From positions 62,001 through 126,000 of the forward strand of contig JAWKUA010000001.1 of NCBI GenBank assembly GCA_041398785.1: 64,000 nucleotides of DNA. Direction: 5' to 3'. The translations under genes were made by a program, and so were the position numbers. The number at the start of each line of letters is the position of its first letter. Position 1 is the stretch's first letter. The notes under the pieces are model-generated. The model ran no database searches. It was not told the origin of the DNA and saw only the letters and a program-made list of their open reading frames with translations. Shown in pieces: positions 36,382 to 43,515 of this stretch. Origin of the DNA: Planctomycetaceae bacterium (lineage in GTDB: Bacteria; Planctomycetota; Planctomycetia; Planctomycetales; Planctomycetaceae).

Positions 36382-37974
36382 TCAGTGCCGCGGGTTTCCC
36401 GAGTCCGGCGGAAAGAAGAACCACGGGTACGTACGGCCGTTGACGGCGTCGCGGTGAAACTGAGTCACCTGAGCGAGCCCTGCCAGTTGCGGTTCGAAGT
36501 AATCGGTGACCGCAGCCTTGATCCGGTCCGACAGCCGCTGGATCTCGCGGCCAATCTCCCGTGCCGATCGTCCGTCGGCGTGAGCGTTCCGCATTTGTTC
36601 GACAGCGGACTGCTTTTGTCGGACAAGCGACTGCAGTTCGGTCTCCACACTTTGTGAGAACACGCCGGTGCCGAATGATCGCTGCGGATTGTGTTGAAGA
36701 TCGCGAAGACTGCCGGCCAGCAGGTCCTGCTTTTCCAGCGCCGTTCGTTGTTCGGCAAACAGATAGCGAGACGCGCTGGCCATCACAAATGCGGTCGGTT
36801 CGACCTTCCACCACAACCGGATGAATTCGTCCGTGAAGCGGTCGTAACGCGCGCCTCCGGTTCCGTGAACAAACAGGTCGCTGAACAGCAACCTCAGGAA
36901 TGCCGTAATCAGAGCTCCCCGCGGCGCGATCTGGACGTTTCGCAGCAGCAGCGATTCCAGAGCCTGCGATGTGATTCCGCCCGTGGTCGTTTCCGTCAAT
37001 TCGCCATCCGCCAGCAATGTCGTTGTACCGCCGGAGCCGGAGATCTGCAGCACGCGTCGAGTCTGCCGGGTGTGGTCCAGAACCCAGAACGGCAGTTCGC
37101 AAACGGAATCCGTGATCGTGAGATTCGGGAATGGATTTGCCGCGTTGCTGATGTTGTGCCGGGTTCGAAAGTCGCCCAGTGCCCGGTTATAGCCGTCAGC
37201 GAAGTTGCGAGCGTCTTGAATGATGCCGGCCGTCAGTTCCAGAGTTTCCGGGAAGGCAGCGATCGCCGACAACGGCAGTTCCAGCATTCGACCGCCGATG
37301 CCGTGCCGCCAGCGCATGATCAGATTCGACTCCAGCGCCGCAGCACTGGCTTCCGACAGCCTTGCGTAGTTCTGCAGCACACCGTGCGCGAAATCGCCTG
37401 ACGTCCGCCGATCGACGGAAGCCAGTGCTGCCCGCACTTTGTCAGCGATCGCCGGGATTTCAGACGATGGCTTGAGTGCCGCGGCGGCCATTGTGCCGGA
37501 AGGCTGGCTCAGCGAACCGGACACAACGTGAAGCGGCGGGACGTGCGTGTTTGCGGTCCCGGCGGTCGTTGCATCGGCAGGTTCCGGATATTCGAACCGG
37601 CCGACGTCACCTTCGTCGGTATCGATCACGACCGCGACCGCGATGGCATTCTGATCAGCGGCAAATCGTTCCGCTGTCTCATACTTGAATGTCAGTCCCG
37701 AATGAAAAATGACGGGCTGGTGTCCCGTCATCACCAGCGGCTGCTGAGTCGGGTCACCCGTCAGGACCGGACACGCAATCTCGGGAAGACCGGCCTGTTG
37801 AGCGATACCATTCAGTCGCAGTACGAACTGTTCCGCGGAATCCACCAGTCGCCGGCGCGCGGCGATTCTGAGTCCGCTCAGCGATTCGCCCGGTGCAAAT
37901 CGGTTCCGCGCAGCCAGCAGATCGGACCACTCTGACAGCGGCGGTTCAATTCGAGGCTGTTGGTAGTGATTCAC
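36382..37974 (-). CDS. Conserved protein with remote BshC-like features
   Basis: 530 residues, no signal peptide. A Rossmann-like start (PLVMTGHQPVIFHSGLTFKY followed by AVAVVIDTDEGDVG) resembles the TGQQ...GPLYT...K and GEDHD blocks of BshC, the cysteine-adding enzyme of bacillithiol synthesis. The C-terminal third has the motif LFVHGTGGARYDRFTDEFI and then a coiled coil (about 440-505), again as in BshC. The match is weak: the middle is not alignable by eye and the catalytic role is unproven. It could be a planctomycete family that uses the same fold on another thiol or amino-acid substrate. It stands alone, convergent with the TPR-like gene. Confidence 0.7.
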   Translation of the reverse strand: MNHYQQPRIEPPLSEWSDLLAARNRFAPGESLSGLRIAARRRLVDSAEQFVLRLNGIAQQAGLPEIACPVLTGDPTQQPLVMTGHQPVIFHSGLTFKYETAERFAADQNAIAVAVVIDTDEGDVGRFEYPEPADATTAGTANTHVPPLHVVSGSLSQPSGTMAAAALKPSSEIPAIADKVRAALASVDRRTSGDFAHGVLQNYARLSEASAAALESNLIMRWRHGIGGRMLELPLSAIAAFPETLELTAGIIQDARNFADGYNRALGDFRTRHNISNAANPFPNLTITDSVCELPFWVLDHTRQTRRVLQISGSGGTTTLLADGELTETTTGGITSQALESLLLRNVQIAPRGALITAFLRLLFSDLFVHGTGGARYDRFTDEFIRLWWKVEPTAFVMASASRYLFAEQRTALEKQDLLAGSLRDLQHNPQRSFGTGVFSQSVETELQSLVRQKQSAVEQMRNAHADGRSAREIGREIQRLSDRIKAAVTDYFEPQLAGLAQVTQFHRDAVNGRTYPWFFFPPDSGNPRH

Positions 37975-38069
37975 GCCGAATTCAGGGCAGACGGAAGTGC
38001 AGGATCAGACGACGAGTGCCGGCAGTGGCTGCGGCACCGGTGGTGTTGGGCGCAGGCGAAAGTCAGCCA

Positions 38070-39443
38070 CTATTCCTCCACCGGTCCCTGTTCGCGTGAC
38101 TTCTGGTAGAGACTGCGCCACCGCTCCGAACCGTCGTTTGGAACAAGTTTCGAATCGGCACCGTCCAGAAAATAGCCGTACCGGCCTTCGTTGCCGGCCG
38201 TCAGCATGAAATTCACCTTGCCGGTGTTGGCGGTGTACAGAGTTCGGCCGTCGGCGAATGTTGTGGCCACCATGCGTTCCGGATCCGGCCGTTCCGACGG
38301 CTTGTTGATCTTCAGTTTCTCGACCACATCGCGGTTCACTTCGTAGCCGATGCCCGGCCGATCGGGGACTGCCGCGAAACCGTCCTTCAGAAGTATGGGT
38401 TCCGTCAGCAGATCATTCTCGTAAAGCTGGTGACAGTTCACGGCGGGCCAGCGAGCCTGCTTCAACACGCCGCCGAACTGCAGGCTGAACGCGGCCGTCA
38501 GACCAGCTCCCACAAGCTGCAGCCAGAACGGCATATCGACTTGTTCGCAGAAGCGCCCCGCGTCCGTCGTGCGAGTCGCTCCGCCGCCGACCACGAATCC
38601 GTGACAGCAGCCGGACTGCACGACAACCGCCGGCTTGGGATTGCCGTAGTGCATGGCGATGTTGACGCGAGTCGCGTCGACGATTTTTCGATTGCCTTCG
38701 ACGTCGCCCTGCGGAATCGGCGATTCGTAGATATCGACCTGTGGGTACTTTTCCAGCTTCTGCAGGATGGGAATCCCCTGTTCGGCGGTTCGCAGCGTGT
38801 CGTTGAAGTCCATGTCGATCTTGAATTCCTGCGGGACAGCTTTCGTCGAAAGTTCCAGTTGGCGAAAGATGTCAAACCACGGTCGCCCTTTGGTCTTGTA
38901 CGACATATAGCCCAGCCGGTGAGCCTCCGCACATTCGCTGGCCATGTCTTCGGCCGACGTGTCGATGTTCCACCACGAAAGCGGCGTTGTGTCGTGAACC
39001 TTGTGGCCCAGCAGAGAATGCACGGGAACATCCGCCGTACGGCCCACGGCGTCAAACATCGCCATCTGCAAACCGGCACCCAGCGAATCGTCCCACATCA
39101 GGTCTACGGCGTTTTTTCCAATCACGCGCTGGACGTCTTCGTCACCCGGAACGCCCCAGGTGTAGTACAGCATCGTTTCACCGGTGCCTGTGATTCCCGA
39201 CTTGAGTTTGACGTCGCACAGTTCCGCATACCGCCAATGCGGAAGTTCGCGATCCATGCTTCGGCGGGGCGTCGGACGGAACTCCAGCCTGACCGTTGTG
39301 CGTTTGACATCCACCACCTCGAAATGCCGGTCATTGACGACGGATCCGAGGGCCTTCAGATTCAGACGGCTGATTCCCGACATTGCCAGCACGGCGCTGG
39401 TGCCGGCGGTGTACTGCAGAAAACGGCGACGGCTTGCGATCAT
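38070..39443 (-). CDS. Tat-exported enolase-superfamily (mandelate racemase-like) protein
   Basis: 457 residues. A twin-arginine signal opens the protein (ASRRRFLQYTAGTSAVLAMS). The N-terminal capping domain (about 38-135) is followed by a TIM-barrel region with SYKTKGRPW, DMDFN, DIYESPIPQGD and the later HYGNPKPA. These are spaced like the catalytic base and metal-ligand blocks of the enolase superfamily, where an acidic cluster binds magnesium to abstract a proton next to a carboxylate. The substrate cannot be read. The exported location is unusual for the superfamily but is seen in planctomycetes. It neighbours an intradiol dioxygenase-like gene on the same strand, about 200 bases apart. 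Confidence 0.85.
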   Translation of the reverse strand: MIASRRRFLQYTAGTSAVLAMSGISRLNLKALGSVVNDRHFEVVDVKRTTVRLEFRPTPRRSMDRELPHWRYAELCDVKLKSGITGTGETMLYYTWGVPGDEDVQRVIGKNAVDLMWDDSLGAGLQMAMFDAVGRTADVPVHSLLGHKVHDTTPLSWWNIDTSAEDMASECAEAHRLGYMSYKTKGRPWFDIFRQLELSTKAVPQEFKIDMDFNDTLRTAEQGIPILQKLEKYPQVDIYESPIPQGDVEGNRKIVDATRVNIAMHYGNPKPAVVVQSGCCHGFVVGGGATRTTDAGRFCEQVDMPFWLQLVGAGLTAAFSLQFGGVLKQARWPAVNCHQLYENDLLTEPILLKDGFAAVPDRPGIGYEVNRDVVEKLKINKPSERPDPERMVATTFADGRTLYTANTGKVNFMLTAGNEGRYGYFLDGADSKLVPNDGSERWRSLYQKSREQGPVEE

Positions 39444-39645
39444 GACGTAGTTCCCCTCATGCCAGTGTGCGGGTTTCGGTACGGTTCACCGGAGACCTCA
39501 GCACAGCATTGTGGTGAGGTACTCCGGCGGTCATCGTACAGTCTGACGCATTCGACGCCACCGCACGGCTCCGCCAATCGTCTGCGCCGTGCCGCATCGA
39601 AGCGGAGGAGTTGGCAATCATCGCCGAGAAGTCGCGAACCAGCGA

Positions 39646-40359
39646 TTATCGCCGGGAGTCGCGTTCCGATTTTCCGACGCCCCGGATGCTGCCGTCTTCC
39701 AGTTCTTCGGCGGTGACTCCCAGCACGATGTCGAAATTCGCTGACAGTTCGCCGATCTTTGAGCCCGGAATCGCGTTGAACTCAGCAAGGACCGTTTCGC
39801 GCTGTTTCGCGTCCGTCAACTGCCGGAACACGCCGTCGCGTTCATTCTGTGGCTCACCTTTGATCAGCAGCTGCGTCGTAAAGATGCGATGACCGTTGCG
39901 GCTGATTCCATAGTGAATGTGCGGTGTCCGGCCCGGATATGGCACCGGCTTGATTGTCCGGAAGTAGTACTGACCCTTCGAATCCGTCAGAAACCGGCCA
40001 TACCCCTGAAAGTTCCGGTCCCGCTTGTCGGCATTGTCGGTTCCCGTATGCAGGTACGCTCCGTGATTGTCCACCTGCCAGATTTCCACGAAGGCATTTC
40101 GAATCGGCTCGCCCGCCCTTGTCAAAACTCGCCCGGTCAGATGCGTGACTTCACCGACTGCGGGTGTGATGCCGTCATTGATGACCAGCAGGTCGTTGTC
40201 GGTGTCGAGCGGCAGGTGATCGGGATAAAACGGGCCTTCCGTCAGCGGCGCTGTCTGAGCGAGTTGCTCGGCGAACAATCCGGCCGTGGAAAACGCCGCG
40301 GCTCCGGCGGCCAGATGACGAATGATGTCGCGACGATTGGGTGTCCAGAGGCGGCTCAT
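39646..40359 (-). CDS. Intradiol ring-cleavage dioxygenase-like protein (Tat-exported)
   Basis: 237 residues from ATG at 40359, with AAGGA 6 bases upstream; the longer open frame is not family-like. The N-terminus has a twin-arginine-like signal (NRRDIIRHLAAGAAAFSTAG). The protocatechuate dioxygenase-like core includes TEGPFYPDHLP, LTGRVLTRAGEPI, VEIWQVDNHGAYLHTG (first iron Tyr), FQGYGRFLTD (second Tyr) and GRTPHIHYGIS (the His-x-His pair). All four non-heme iron ligands of intradiol dioxygenases are therefore present. Exported members of this family exist and their substrates are mostly unknown. It is divergent from the ECF sigma gene. Confidence 0.88.
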   Translation of the reverse strand: MSRLWTPNRRDIIRHLAAGAAAFSTAGLFAEQLAQTAPLTEGPFYPDHLPLDTDNDLLVINDGITPAVGEVTHLTGRVLTRAGEPIRNAFVEIWQVDNHGAYLHTGTDNADKRDRNFQGYGRFLTDSKGQYYFRTIKPVPYPGRTPHIHYGISRNGHRIFTTQLLIKGEPQNERDGVFRQLTDAKQRETVLAEFNAIPGSKIGELSANFDIVLGVTAEELEDGSIRGVGKSERDSRR

Positions 40360-40680
40360 GAGATGTCCTTCAGGGAAAGAAGTGTGCGGACGGGAGACAA
40401 TTCGGTGAGTACAGGAACCCGTCATGTTATCGAAAGTGTCGCGGCAATTTGCCAGCGAGGCGGTTGCAGCCCAGCACTGCGCCGTGGCGCACCTTGGTGA
40501 GCAGCGAGACGTCAGTCCGCTTACGTCCTGGACGGCCCCGTCGCCGCGATGGCGGACTGACGTCGCGCCGCTCGCCGAAGCGAACGCACTTGCTGATTTG
40601 CGGCTTCCTGCCGAATCTCGGAAAACTTTCCCCGCTACGCGTGAGATTTCTCGTTTCACAGGGACTGAACAGGGCAGGAA
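40360..40680. other. Divergent region upstream of the ECF sigma factor with inverted repeat
   Basis: GACGTCAGTCCGC at 40508-40520 pairs perfectly with GCGGACTGACGTC at 40552-40564, leaving a 31-base loop. It may be a dispersed repeat or an operator; nothing else was recognised. Confidence 0.5.
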
Positions 40681-41271
40681 GTGAAAATCATGCCGCATCC
40701 GGAAACCCGACTCAGCCTGATCGTCCGGCTGAAGGACCAGCACAACGAACTGGCCTGGCGGGATTTCATGGATGCCTACGAACCATTCCTCAACCGCCTG
40801 GCCGCTCGGCAGGGAGTTCCCGAACGGCACGTCCCCGACGTTGTCCAGCAGGTGTTGCTGGCCATCGCAAAATCGGTTGACGGCTGGAACGATGACGGCA
40901 GGCCCGAATCATTTCGACGCTGGCTGGCAACCGTCTCCCGCAACGTCGTCATCAAATTCATGACAAGAGAACGTCGTCAGGCCGGAGGCCGCGGCGGAAC
41001 GGAACTTGTCGACCTGTTGCGAAATGTTCCGGCCGAACCGGACGAACAACAGGTTCAGCGTTACGAACATGAACTGATTGTCTGGGCCGCCGAACAGGTC
41101 CGCAGTGAATTCCTCGAATCAAGCTGGAAAGCATTCTGGGCCACCGTCATCGAAGGCCGCAGCGTCAGCGAAGTCGCCGCGGAACTCAACCTCAGCCCCG
41201 GCAGCATCTACATGTCCCGCAGCCGAATCATGGCGAAGATCAGAACGAAGGTGGATGAGGTGATGAGGTGA
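40681..41271 (+). CDS. ECF RNA polymerase sigma factor
   Basis: 196 residues. GTG at 40681 or ATG at 40690 (with AGGAAG 9 bases before the ATG) could start it. Region 2 is seen in AWRDFMDAYEPFLNRLAARQ and DVVQQVLLAIAKSV; the -10 contacting part is FRRWLATVSRNVVIKF. Region 4 is a helix-turn-helix (SVSEVAAELNLSPGSIYMSRSRIMAKIRTKV). The sequence type is that of planctomycete ECF factors encoded beside Ser/Thr kinases. It would direct transcription in response to a signal held by the next gene, a zinc-finger/kinase protein. Confidence 0.93.
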   Translation: MKIMPHPETRLSLIVRLKDQHNELAWRDFMDAYEPFLNRLAARQGVPERHVPDVVQQVLLAIAKSVDGWNDDGRPESFRRWLATVSRNVVIKFMTRERRQAGGRGGTELVDLLRNVPAEPDEQQVQRYEHELIVWAAEQVRSEFLESSWKAFWATVIEGRSVSEVAAELNLSPGSIYMSRSRIMAKIRTKVDEVMR

Positions 41272-41349
41272 AGAGGGAGGACATCAGAAGCCACAAACAA
41301 CAAATCACAAAATGTAAACCACGAAATTGAAGATGACCGGATTGCGTCC

Positions 41350-41401
41350 CCTCGCCCGCGAAGCGGGAGAGGGAGATTTTTCTGCGTCCAGCAGAAAAAT
41401 C
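41350..41401. repeat. Double hairpin between sigma and kinase genes
   Basis: CTCGCCCGC-GAA-GCGGGAGAG (41351-41372) is followed by a perfect 11-bp stem GATTTTTCTGC-GTCCA-GCAGAAAAATC (41375-41401). The second has U-rich arms and might end transcription in either direction, but its form also fits a dispersed CTCGCCCGCGAAGCGGGAGAGG repeat. It would reduce read-through from sigma factor to kinase. Confidence 0.6.
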
Positions 41402-41502
41402 GGGGTGAGGGCCGCCCGCGCAACCTTCGCGCGACTCACCCAAACGCAGTCCGCAATCGCATGTCCCTTTAACTTTTTAACTTTGAACTCTTCTCCACAC
41501 CC

Positions 41503-41748
41503 ATGCCCGCCCCCACAACACACTGCGATCACAACCTGCTGAGACGGTCGCTTGACGATGTGCTCACCGAACAGCAGGAAGAAACGCTGGCCGTTCATCT
41601 GGCGGAATGCGAGGGCTGCCGAGATCGGCTGGAAGAACTTGCCGGACGCAGCGGCGAATGGTCTCGCATCGAAAGCGTGCTGCAACGAAACAACCGGCGT
41701 CGTCGATCCGGCCAGGCAAATTGTCTCCACGCTGATTCCTCGCGATGA
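41503..41748 (+). CDS. Zinc-finger N-terminal part of an interrupted kinase gene
   Basis: 81 codons. The sequence has HCDHNLLRRSLDDVLTEQQE followed by LAVHLAECEGCRDRLEELAG, the His-x3-Cys-x2-Cys zinc-binding fold of anti-sigma factors, which in planctomycetes is often the N-terminus of a Ser/Thr kinase. The frame ends at TGA 41746-41748, yet the same frame resumes at once and runs into the kinase at 41872. In the 60 bases before the stop, another frame gives a better continuation (NETTGVVDPARQIVSTLIPR), so two compensating one-base shifts may have occurred. It would hold the upstream ECF factor inactive. Confidence 0.65.
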   Translation: MPAPTTHCDHNLLRRSLDDVLTEQQEETLAVHLAECEGCRDRLEELAGRSGEWSRIESVLQRNNRRRRSGQANCLHADSSR

Positions 41749-41871
41749 GTCAGCCCTGTCTCGCGCGCCAGTGAATTCTTCGACGCGGACGTCAGGCCGC
41801 ACGACTTTGCCGTCGACTTTCTGGAACCCAGCGACAGCGCCGAAGCACTCGGCCGCATCGACAACATCGAA

Positions 41872-43014
41872 GTGCGGTCAATCATCGGTCACGGCGGAAA
41901 TGGCATTGTGCTGAAGGGCTTTCAGGAAGAACTCAACCGACTGGTGGCTGTGAAAGTCATGGCCCCGCAACTGGCGACAAGCGCCGCGGCTCGCAAGCGG
42001 TTTGCCCGGGAAGCTCAGGCCACGGCGGCGATCGTTCATCCGAATGTGATGCCGATTCTGACGGTGAATTCCTCCGGGCAGTTGCCGTTCATCGTGATGC
42101 CGTATGTCGATTGCGAATCGCTGCAGGATCGGCTGGACCGCATGGGTTCGCTTCCTGTCGTCGACATTCTGCGGATCGGTCTGCAGGTGGCGAAGGGTCT
42201 GGCGGCGGCTCACGCTCAGGGACTGGTTCATCGCGACGTCAAGCCGGCCAACATTCTGCTGGAACGCGGAGTCGACCGAGTCATGCTGACCGACTTCGGA
42301 CTCGCGCGAGCTGTCGACGACGCCACGCTGACTCGCACGGGTCTGATCGCCGGCACGCCGCAATACATGTCTCCCGAACAGGCTCGCGGAGAAGCTGTCG
42401 ACACGCGGAGCGATCTGTTCAGTCTCGGCAGCGTGCTGTACGCGCTGGCGACGGGCCGGCCTCCTTTTCGAGCGGAAACCAGTTACGGCATTCTTCGCCG
42501 AGTCACCGATCACGAAGCGCGGTCGATTCGCGAACTGAACAGTGAGATTCCCGACTGGCTGGAAGGCATCGTCAACAAGCTGCTGGCGAAGTCTCCCGAT
42601 GATCGGTTTTCGTCGTCCGAAAGCGTGGCCGAGCTGCTGGAAGACTGTGTGGCTCACGTTCAGCAACCGAACGCGAACGCGCTGCCGGACGGAGTCAGAT
42701 CGCTGGTGCCGGCGAGCAGGAGAATGCTGCACCGCTGGCCGTGGCTGATGGCGGTGCTGGTCGTCATCGCCGCAGCTGTGGGAATTCAATGGTTGGAGGG
42801 CGTTGGGGCGAAGAACGAGCAGAACTCCGGCGCTGCGGCTTCGGTCGCTTCGACACAACCTGCGTCCGAAGATGGCGAATCCAAAGATGACTCATCGAAG
42901 GTCGTTGCAGCTTCCGACGGAACCGACGACTGGAACCCCGCCATCGAAGCCGAATTGAACGAGCTGGACAGCGAACTTGACGCTGTGATGCAGTCGCTGG
43001 AGAACATGGAATGA
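41872..43014 (+). CDS. Ser/Thr protein kinase body of the ECF locus
   Basis: 380 residues from GTG 41872, but coding-like sequence in the same frame extends back to 41749 (HDFAVDFLEPSDSAEALGRI), so the true protein probably includes the zinc finger at 41503. Kinase features: IIGHGGNGIVLKG, VAVKVM, HRDVKPANILL, LTDFGLARAVDD, GTPQYMSPEQARGEAVDTRS and LFSLGSVLYALATGRPPF. One membrane segment lies at about 281-303 (WPWLMAVLVVIAAAVGIQWL). The C-terminus is short, acidic and outside the membrane. It is likely to regulate the upstream sigma factor through its zinc finger and kinase activity. Confidence 0.85.
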   Translation: MRSIIGHGGNGIVLKGFQEELNRLVAVKVMAPQLATSAAARKRFAREAQATAAIVHPNVMPILTVNSSGQLPFIVMPYVDCESLQDRLDRMGSLPVVDILRIGLQVAKGLAAAHAQGLVHRDVKPANILLERGVDRVMLTDFGLARAVDDATLTRTGLIAGTPQYMSPEQARGEAVDTRSDLFSLGSVLYALATGRPPFRAETSYGILRRVTDHEARSIRELNSEIPDWLEGIVNKLLAKSPDDRFSSSESVAELLEDCVAHVQQPNANALPDGVRSLVPASRRMLHRWPWLMAVLVVIAAAVGIQWLEGVGAKNEQNSGAAASVASTQPASEDGESKDDSSKVVAASDGTDDWNPAIEAELNELDSELDAVMQSLENME

Positions 43015-43143
43015 GTCATCGCAAACCGAACAGGAACAGCACTGTCGTTCAAGCCTGCGGCTGTTAGAAAGTGGATATTGACGCATTGATTCGCTTGAGC
43101 ACGTTTTAGTCGGAAGGGGTGCGGAACAATCGCTGCGTTTGTG

Positions 43144-43338
43144 AGTCCCGGAGGGACGACAGATGGTAGCCTCGGGCGTCAGCCCGAGGTTGCTGATGCG
43201 ACGGCCCCAAAGCCCCGGAGGGGCGGCAGTGCAGCGGCGAACGGCAATGCACTGTCGCCCCTCCGGGGCTTTCTCGCCTTTCTTGACCGATCCCTTGGGC
43301 TGCCGCCCAAGGCTACCATCTGCCGTCCCTCCGGGACT
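43144..43338. repeat. Large nested palindrome (about 195 bp)
   Basis: AGTCCCGGAGGGACG at 43144-43158 pairs perfectly with 43324-43338. Next, CAGATGGTAGCC (43160-43171) pairs with 43311-43322. CTCGGGCGTCAGCCCGAG is an internal hairpin on the left and CCTTGGGCTGCCGCCCAAGG one on the right. A central pair AAAGCCCCGGAGGGGCG.../...GCCCCTCCGGGGCTTT follows. This is the CCCGGAGGGACG-type repeat I recall from planctomycete genomes, here as a full cruciform-capable unit. Confidence 0.75.
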
Positions 43339-43419
43339 AATCGCAGAACGAACACACATTCAACGACCCAAAGAAAAGCATGCGTCAGCCCTGAAACGTC
43401 GAACAACCCACGGTACCGC

Positions 43420-43465
43420 CCGGTGGCTTGCGCCACCGGCTAACAATGTTTCGGGCCTCCGGCCC
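43420..43465. repeat. CCGGTGGC/GCCACCGG hairpin and adjoining GGGCC repeat
   Basis: CCGGTGGC-TTGC-GCCACCGG at 43420-43439, then GGGCCTCCGGCCC around 43453-43465. Both are short palindromes of dispersed type just upstream of the secreted coiled-coil gene. Confidence 0.6.
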
Positions 43466-43515
43466 TGTGCCTAACAAATATCAATCACGACAAACCCATT
43501 GACAGGAGTCACAAC

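Noticed and set aside
41746..41748. In-frame TGA between zinc finger and kinase as a selenocysteine codon, given the tRNA-Sec in the window
   Set aside because: The preceding 60 bases read better in another frame, no selenoprotein family matches, and no SECIS-like hairpin follows the codon.
43144..43338. CRISPR array
   Set aside because: The repeats are nested palindromes, not regularly spaced direct repeats with unique spacers, and no cas gene is present.
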